64,000 bases of DNA from Prescottella defluvii (GTDB lineage Bacteria; Actinomycetota; Actinomycetes; Mycobacteriales; Mycobacteriaceae). Position 1 is the stretch's first letter, and each line of letters begins with the position of its first letter. Under the pieces are notes generated by a model. It had not been told where the DNA came from and ran no database searches. It worked only from the letters and a program-made list of their open reading frames with translations. Of the stretch, positions 58,455 through 64,000 are shown piece by piece. The DNA lies in contig CP121458.1 of NCBI GenBank assembly GCA_029690005.1, positions 3,224,001-3,288,000 on the forward strand, read 5' to 3'. A program made the position numbers and the translations under genes.

Positions 58455-59471
58455 ATGGCGCATGGTCGAGACGTCGTCTTCGTCGTGTTCGACGGCGTGA
58501 CACTACTGGATGTCGGGGGACCGGCGGAGGTGTTCGCCGAGGCAAACAAGTCCGGCGCCGACTACGCGCTCAGCTATCTGTCGCCGTCCGGGAACCCAGT
58601 TCTCACGTCGACGGGGATCCGGCTGCCTGTCGACGGGGCGGCCACGGACGATTCGGCTCCTGACACCGTCGTCGTGTCAGGGGGAGACGTGCTGGTCGGT
58701 GCCCCTGTTCCCGCCGATCTGATCGCGATGGTTCACCACCTCCGCCCACGGACACGTCGACTGGTATCGATCTGCACGGGCTCGTTCACGCTGGCGGCGG
58801 CCGGGGTGCTGTCGGGGCGGCGCGCGACAACTCATTGGCGGCACGCGCAGCTGTTGGCCCGGAGGTACCCGGACATCGAGGTGCTGCCCGACGACCTGTT
58901 CGTCGAAGACGGAGGAGTCTTCACCTCGGCCGGCGTGTCAGCCGGCATGGATCTAGCGCTGGCGCTCGTCGAGCAGGACCACGGTCCGGATCTGGCGCGT
59001 GAGGTCGCGCGCAATCTGGTGATGTTCATGCAGAGGCCCGGTGGACAGTCCCAGTTCTCGGCGCCCCTCGAGGTCCGGCCTGCCCGCACGCTGACCGTCC
59101 GTGCTGTCGTCGACTTGATCTCGGCGCAGCCTGCCCTCGATCACAGCACCCATTCCTTGGCGGCCCGGGTCGGTGTCAGCCCGCGCCATTTGGCGAGGTT
59201 GTTCGCCGCCGAGCTGAACACCACCCCCGCGAGATTCGTCGAGCAGGTGCGGCTGGATCACGCGAAGGCGCTCCTGGACGCCGGGCACGGCGTCGCGGAG
59301 TCCGCACGAGTCGCGGGATTCGGAAGTTCCGAGACCATGCGGCGTACCTTCGTTGCTCGCCTTGGTATCTCGCCGAGTCAGTATCGTGACCGCTTCTCCA
59401 CGACCGGCGCGGGGAACGGGGGCGCGATCCCGGTGATCGAAGCCGGTTCGGGTGTGCGCTCGTCGTCGTAG
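58455..59471 (+). CDS. GlxA-type regulator (DJ-1/PfpI domain plus AraC HTH)
   Basis: An intact protein of 338 residues. Residues 1-170 are a DJ-1/PfpI-like domain: VVFVVFDGVTLLDVGGPAEV, and the nucleophile-elbow-like SICTGSFTLAAAGVLSGRRA with a Cys. The C-terminal AraC domain reads HSLAARVGVSPRHLARLFAA and ESARVAGFGSSETMRRTFVA, RLGISPSQYRDRF. Members control arginine, betaine or carnitine catabolism, or sense aldehydes and cyano compounds. It is followed by an HD-type hydrolase gene on the same strand, a plausible target. Confidence 0.9.
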   Translation: MAHGRDVVFVVFDGVTLLDVGGPAEVFAEANKSGADYALSYLSPSGNPVLTSTGIRLPVDGAATDDSAPDTVVVSGGDVLVGAPVPADLIAMVHHLRPRTRRLVSICTGSFTLAAAGVLSGRRATTHWRHAQLLARRYPDIEVLPDDLFVEDGGVFTSAGVSAGMDLALALVEQDHGPDLAREVARNLVMFMQRPGGQSQFSAPLEVRPARTLTVRAVVDLISAQPALDHSTHSLAARVGVSPRHLARLFAAELNTTPARFVEQVRLDHAKALLDAGHGVAESARVAGFGSSETMRRTFVARLGISPSQYRDRFSTTGAGNGGAIPVIEAGSGVRSSS

Positions 59472-59624
59472 AACCTGTGGGTGCAGCCGCCCGGACGTCG
59501 CCGATCCCGGGCGGTCCTCGTGTCCGGATCTGTGGGGTGGCGGTCAGATGACGCAGTGGGCAGAAGCTGAGCGGTTCGGAAGAGTGGAAGCCGTCAACCC
59601 CATGCCCAGTTACGGAGGCTCCCG

Positions 59625-60263
59625 ATGTCCGAAGTCATTGCAGGTATCACCATTCCCGACACCGACCTGGTTCGTGAGGCCACGTCGCTCGTCCGGGACG
59701 TGTCCGACGAAACGCTGTTCAACCACTCGCGTCGAGTGTTCCTCTGGGGAGCATTGAAGTCGGCCGCACGCGGACTCGATGTCGATCTCGAACTTGCCTA
59801 CGTGGGCGGCCTGTTCCACGATCTCGGCCTGACGTCGGCCTATGCCACCAAGGATCAGCGTTTCGAACTCGACGGTGCCGAGGCGGCCCGAAAGTTCCTA
59901 CTCGAGCACGGCCGCTCTGAGCGGGAGGCTCGCAGCGTGTGGTTGGCGATCGCGTTGCACACGACGCCCGAGATCCCACTGCGGCTCGCACCCGAGGTTG
60001 CAGTGGTGACCCTCGGTGTGGAGACCGACGTGCTCGGCCTCGACCTCGACGAGATCAGTGACGCGCAGCGTGCCGAAGTCGTTGCGGCCCATCCGCGGCC
60101 GGACTTCAAGAACAAGATTCTGCATGCGTTCTACGAGGGCATGGTCAATCGTCCCGACACCACATTCGGGACCATGAACGACGATGTTCTCGCACACTTC
60201 GACCCCTCGTTCAGGAGGAAGGACTTCGTCGAGATCATCGAGAACAACGCCTGGCCCGAATGA
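59625..60263 (+). CDS. HD-domain hydrolase (cyanamide hydratase-like)
   Basis: An intact 212-residue protein. The metal site is [34 protein letters not shown] (HD) and [20 protein letters not shown]. This arrangement (H...HD...H...D) is that of the small HD proteins annotated as cyanamide hydratase-like or phosphohydrolases. The start ATG at 59625 follows GGAGG at a short distance. It sits 150 bases after the GlxA-type regulator, some of whose relatives control nitrile or cyano-compound enzymes, which would fit a cyanamide-type substrate. That link is inference. Confidence 0.85.
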   Translation: MSEVIAGITIPDTDLVREATSLVRDVSDETLFNHSRRVFLWGALKSAARGLDVDLELAYVGGLFHDLGLTSAYATKDQRFELDGAEAARKFLLEHGRSEREARSVWLAIALHTTPEIPLRLAPEVAVVTLGVETDVLGLDLDEISDAQRAEVVAAHPRPDFKNKILHAFYEGMVNRPDTTFGTMNDDVLAHFDPSFRRKDFVEIIENNAWPE

Positions 60264-60282
60264 TCATGTCCGGTGCCCGCAA

Positions 60283-60395
60283 ATCGGTGATCTGATCGCG
60301 CTGCAGCTCAACGCCAAACCGTCGCACTGGAATGTCGTCGGCCACAACTTTCGGGACCTTCATTTGCAACTGGACGAGATCGTCGACGCATCTGT
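60283..60395 (+). pseudogene. dps: Dps remnant
   Basis: About 35 residues that match the Dps/ferritin-like core: [33 protein letters not shown]. This is helix A and part of helix B with the ferroxidase His and Asp region. Everything before and after is missing, so the protein cannot form the DNA-binding dodecamer. It lies just after the HD gene and before a strong hairpin that may have been its terminator. Confidence 0.65.
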
Positions 60396-60550
60396 CACCA
60401 CTACGCCCGTCCTCGGTATCGGCTTCGTCATGGCAGAACTGCAGGCCTTCTCACGTCGTCACGCTGTGCGCCGATCCCTGCACAGCTCGAGCATTCAACG
60501 GCGCCTCCAAGGATTTCGCCCGGTGTGAGCCAAGCTTGCAGGCACACCGG

Positions 60551-60582
60551 TTGGGACGGCGCGAGCCCTCGCGCCGTCCCAA
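60551..60582. terminator. 15-base perfect inverted repeat upstream of DHA2 exporter
   Basis: Arms TTGGGACGGCGCGAG (60551-60565) and CTCGCGCCGTCCCAA (60568-60582) with a 2-base centre, about 20 bases before the exporter start. No T-run follows. It could be the old terminator of the dps gene or an operator for the exporter. Confidence 0.55.
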
Positions 60583-60602
60583 CGACACACCGAGGACAAC
60601 CG

Positions 60603-62048
60603 ATGCTGGTCGAGACAAATTCGAGAAGCGTCGCGACGCGACGCGCAACCCTGATCGTGGTCTGTGTGACCACGGCGATGTTGATGCTCGACATCGCCGT
60701 GGTCAACGCCGCCCTGCCCTCCATCGCGGTCGATCTCGATACCGGGGTGAGTGGAGCTGCAGTGGGTCGTCGACGCCTACACGCTGGCGTTGGCGACCGT
60801 GGTCCTCAGCGCCGGGTCGTTGGCCGACCGGCGCGGGCGCCGCTACGTGTTCGAAGTCGGCATCGTGCTGTTCACCGTCGCGTCGCTGATCTGCACGGTG
60901 GCGCCGAACATCTGGGTGCTCGACCTCGCACGCGCCGCGCAGGGGCTCGGTGCCGCAGTACTCTTCGCCTGCTCGCTCGCACTCCTCGCCGACGTGTTCG
61001 AGAAGGGGCCGGCCCGCGCGTCGGCGCTGGCCGCGTACGGTGCGACGATCGGCGGGGCGTTCGCGATCGGTCCGCTGGTCGGCGGGCTGCTGACCGAACT
61101 GGTGCATTGGCGGGCCATCTTCCTGATCAACGTTCCGATCGGACTGCTCACGCTGGCCGTCACCGTCAGGTGGGTGCCGGAATCGCAGGACCCGAACCCG
61201 CGTGGTGCCGACGTGATCGGACAGATCCTCGTCTGTGCCGCGTTGGGCGCCGTCGTCTTCGGGCTGTTGCGCGGCGACGAGGTCGGATGGACCTCGCTCG
61301 CGACGGTTGTCGCACTCGTCGTCGGTGCCGTCGCGTTGATTGGATTCGTCGGATACGAACTGCGGGCGCGTGAACCGATGCTGCCGCCGCAGTTGCTGAA
61401 GAACCGTGCGTTCGCCGGCGCACAGGTCGCGGCCTTCGCGATCTCGGCGTCGTTGTTCGCGGTGTTCGTCTACACCACGATCTACCTGCAGAACATCCTG
61501 CACTTGTCACCTGTGGAGGCGGGGTTGGTGTATCTTCCCGCGACGGTCGCCATGTTCTTCGTCGCCGGCGCGACCGCGAAGCTCGACGGTCGAATCCCGG
61601 TATCGGTGACGTTGACCGCTTCGCTGATGTTGGTGGCTTCGGGTCTGGTGATGATGACCGTCGTGGACGTGTCCAGCTCGAAGTACGCGATCCTGCCCGG
61701 GTTCGTCGTCGCCCTGGTCGGCGCCGGAGTGTTCAACCCGGTCATGAGCGGGCTTGTGCTCGGGGAGAGCACTGCCGACCACGTCGGGTTGGCCGCCGGC
61801 ATCAACGACGCGTTCCGCCAGACCGGGATCGCGGTCGGGGTAGCCGGTCTCGGCGTCCTCCTGCCCGCACAATCGATGTTGCCTGGGGCTCGCCGCAGGA
61901 GTTCGTCTCCGGTCTGCACGCTGCGCTGATCGTCGCCGCGCTCGTCGCGGCGCTGGGAGCGTTGGTCTGCGCCGCAACGCTGCCCGCGCGACGCCCCGCC
62001 CGTCGCGGCGCCGACGGTGCCAGTGAGGTCGTGTCGGCACCTCGATGA
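60603..62048 (+). CDS. MFS exporter, DHA2 (14-helix, EmrB/QacA) type
   Basis: About 482 residues with fourteen predicted helices. The helix 1 signature is TAMLMLDIAVVNAALPSIAV; WVVDAYTLALATVVLSAGSL and ADRRGRR are the helix 2-3 motif; the helix 5 motif C-type region reads IGGAFAIGPLVGGLLTELVH. Later, HLSPVEAGLVYLPATVAMFF and ESTADHVGLAAGINDAFRQT are typical of EmrB/QacA. ATG at 60603. Frameshifts near 60745 and near 61885 (the last helix is in another frame). It expels hydrophobic drugs by proton antiport. A perfect palindrome lies at its start. Confidence 0.9.
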
Positions 62049-62138
62049 GTGTTTTCGCGCACATCGACGCCTCTCGATACCTACACTCGGGCAGTCCGGA
62101 GTCGGCGGGTACGAGGAGTCCACGCATGATCTGATCGG

Positions 62139-64000
62139 ATGCTCGGACCGTTGGAGGTGGCCCGCACCGACTCCGGTGGCGAGATCCTCGATCTGGGGCC
62201 GCGCAAGCAACGCGCGGTCCTGGCGGTCCTGCTGCTCGGTCGGGGGCGGGTGGTGTCCACCGCCCGCCTCGTCGACGCCCTCTGGGGCGACGATGCGCCT
62301 GCGAGTGCCATTGCGAGCATCCAGGCCTACATCTCGAACCTCCGCCGGGTGCTCCGCGTCGAGACCGGAGCCACGTCGCCGATCGTGCGACAACCACCGG
62401 GTTACGTCCTCGACGTCGCGACCGACGAGGTCGATCTGGTTACATTCCTCGACGACGCCGACGACGCGCGGCGTCTCGCGGAGGACGGGGAGTGGGAGCC
62501 GGCGCTGAAGACGGCCGACCGGGCGCTCGTGGCGGTCCGGGGGCCGCTGCTCGAGGACTTGGCCGACGAGACGTGGGTTCAGATGGAGGCCACCGGATTC
62601 GACGAGGTACGGATCGAATGCCGGGAAACCCGGATCACGGCCCTGCTCGCTCTCGGGCGTGTCTCACCCGCTCTCGTCGAGGCTGCTCAATTGTGCAGCG
62701 AATTCCCGTATCGAGACCGCACCTGTTGGCTCCGGATGCTTGCCCTGCACCAGGCGGGCAGATCGTCGGAGGCGTTGGAGTGGTTCCATTCGCATGCCCT
62801 GCGACTCGACAGCGAGTTGGGGCTCGAGCCGGGACCGAACTGCGCGCACTCCAGAGCGCGATACTTCGTCACGACCCGGGTCTCGCGGCCTGGCCTCGCA
62901 CACCGGGATGGAGCCGGGGCGGAGCAGGTTCCGCTTCCTGTGTCCCCGTCCTCGAACAGCGACGCGACCGATTCGGACGAGACGGCCGCCGTGGCGGAGC
63001 CGGGACGTGTGTTCGTTGGCCGCCGGAGCGAAAGGCTGCTGATCGAGCGCACGCTTGACGACGTCATCGGCGGGGAGACAAGGTGGCTCGCGCTCACCGG
63101 ACCGGCCGGGATCGGTAAGACACGGGTGGCCGAGGAGTGTGCTGACCGGACGGTGGCGGCGGGTGGGTCGGCGGTCTCGGCCCGGTGTCCCGAGGACGAC
63201 GGCGCGCCGGCCTGGTGGCCGATCCGTCGGATAGTGCGGGAACTGGGCGGCGACGCGGACGCGGTGTTGGTTCCCCCGACCGACATCGATCCGGACGAGG
63301 CACGGTTCGCCCTGTACGAGCGGGTGCTGGAGGTGATCGAGCTGGCGGTCGTGGGCAAGCCCGCCCTGACGGTCGTCATCGACGACATCCAGTGGGCCGA
63401 TCCGACGTCGTTGCGCTGCCTGACCTATCTGGTGGGAGCGCTCCGTCACCGCCCGGTGTGGTTCGTGCTGACGATGCGTGACACCGACATCGGCACGCTC
63501 GTCGGCAAAGTCGTCGACGCCGTGCTGCGCGGGGAAGGCAACCGGCACATCGCGGTACCGGCACTGGACCCGAACGAGGTCGAGGAGCTCGCCTGCCACG
63601 TCGCGGGGAACGGCTCAACCCGGCCGAGGTGCGGGTCTTGACAGACCGGACCGGCGGCAACCCGCTCTTCGTCTCGGAGTACGCGCGGCTGCCGCGCGAC
63701 GAGCGACTCGGCGACGGGATCCCGACGGCCGTTCGTTCGGTGCTGGGCAGGCGACTCGCCTCCGTGGAACCTGCTGTGTTGCAGGTACTTCGAGTCGCAG
63801 CGGTGCTCGGTGACGCCGTCGAGGTCGACCTGCTGGCTGCGGCGTCCCGTCTCGACCTCGACACGCTGGCCGACTCTCTCGACGAGGCGGCCGACGAACG
63901 CATCATCGTGGCGGCCCCCGGCTCCCGAGGGTACGTCTTCGCGCACGGACTGCTGCGGCACGAGGTTCTCGCGGCTATGCCCGCGTTGCGGCGTCAGCGA
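62139..64000 (+). CDS. AfsR/SARP-type regulator with AAA ATPase domain (3' partial)
   Basis: At least 620 residues, running off the right edge. Residues 1-95 form the OmpR-like winged helix (MLGPLEVARTDSGGEILDLG, AISNLRRVLR-like segment YISNLRRVLRVETG). Residues 95-240 are the bacterial transcriptional activation domain (DLVTFLDDADDARRLAEDGE, WLRMLALHQAGRSSEALEWF). An NTPase domain follows: LALTGPAGIGKTRVAEE (Walker A) and LTVVIDDIQWADPTSLRCLT (Walker B). Shifts occur near 62850 and near 63605. Such regulators activate antibiotic and secondary-metabolite genes. The start may lie a few codons upstream in another frame. Confidence 0.87.

Noticed and set aside
1..64000. CRISPR arrays, tRNA or rRNA genes, complete insertion sequences, prophage
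   Set aside because: I found no regularly spaced repeats, no cloverleaf-like segment ending in a CCA-type stem, no ribosomal RNA signature and no phage structural genes. Only mobile-element fragments are present.

Overview
The window is GC-rich, densely packed actinobacterial DNA. Gene content points to Mycobacteriales, most like Rhodococcus or Nocardia: Ddn-like F420-dependent nitroreductase, MmyB-type regulator, a PucR/MHS-transporter catabolic cluster, AfsR-type SARP, GlxA-type regulators and an NRPS module. This taxonomic reading is inference from gene content.

A property of the whole window matters for every entry: more than half of the long genes are broken by single-base indels. They sit mostly in runs of G or C (occasionally T), and correcting one base restores a family-typical protein. 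I read this mainly as uncorrected homopolymer error in the assembly, and I annotate such genes as CDS spanning the correct start and stop, naming the shift sites. True decay is called only where whole ends of a gene are missing.

Layout: 1-2.7 kb, 3' end of an NRPS (adenylation, carrier, thioesterase). 2.8-19 kb, mixed small enzymes and regulators: VOC, Mut7-C, Ddn-like, pentapeptide repeat protein with divergent TetR, MepB, TauE exporter with AraC, MerR with MFS pump, serine hydrolase with a two-component system, DedA. 19.1-23.9 kb (minus), an operon of five overlapping genes (unknown, HEAT-like, DUF416-like/YcxB, DUF4274, ankyrin) resembling an immunity-protein array. 24-31 kb, PPOX protein, WYL regulator with divergent epoxide hydrolase, MetA, recombinase and transposase debris, and a PAS regulator with an aminotransferase. 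31.9-43.8 kb, a catabolic island: PucR regulator, MHS transporter, and two facing operons that each hold a thiolase and an acyl-CoA ligase gene overlapping by 4 bases, plus SDR, FAH-family hydrolase, cyclase and TetR. 44.6-51.4 kb, a coenzyme-B12 acyl-CoA mutase operon (small subunit, large subunit, MeaB chaperone) with TetR, two LuxR-type regulators and a PaaK-like CoA ligase, tied together by a shared palindrome. 51.5-64 kb, a secreted Ig-like protein, AraC with monooxygenase, LysR with EamA exporter, GlxA regulator, HD hydrolase, DHA2 pump and a SARP regulator that runs off the right edge.

How the parts work together: the 32-43 kb genes could import an organic acid, activate it to a CoA thioester, and process it by dehydrogenation, thiolysis and C-C or ring hydrolysis. 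The 44-51 kb genes form a self-contained route in which an acid is activated by the PaaK-like ligase and its carbon skeleton rearranged by a B12 mutase with unusual active-site residues. That mutase set is the strongest candidate for an undescribed system; the 19-24 kb immunity-like operon is second.
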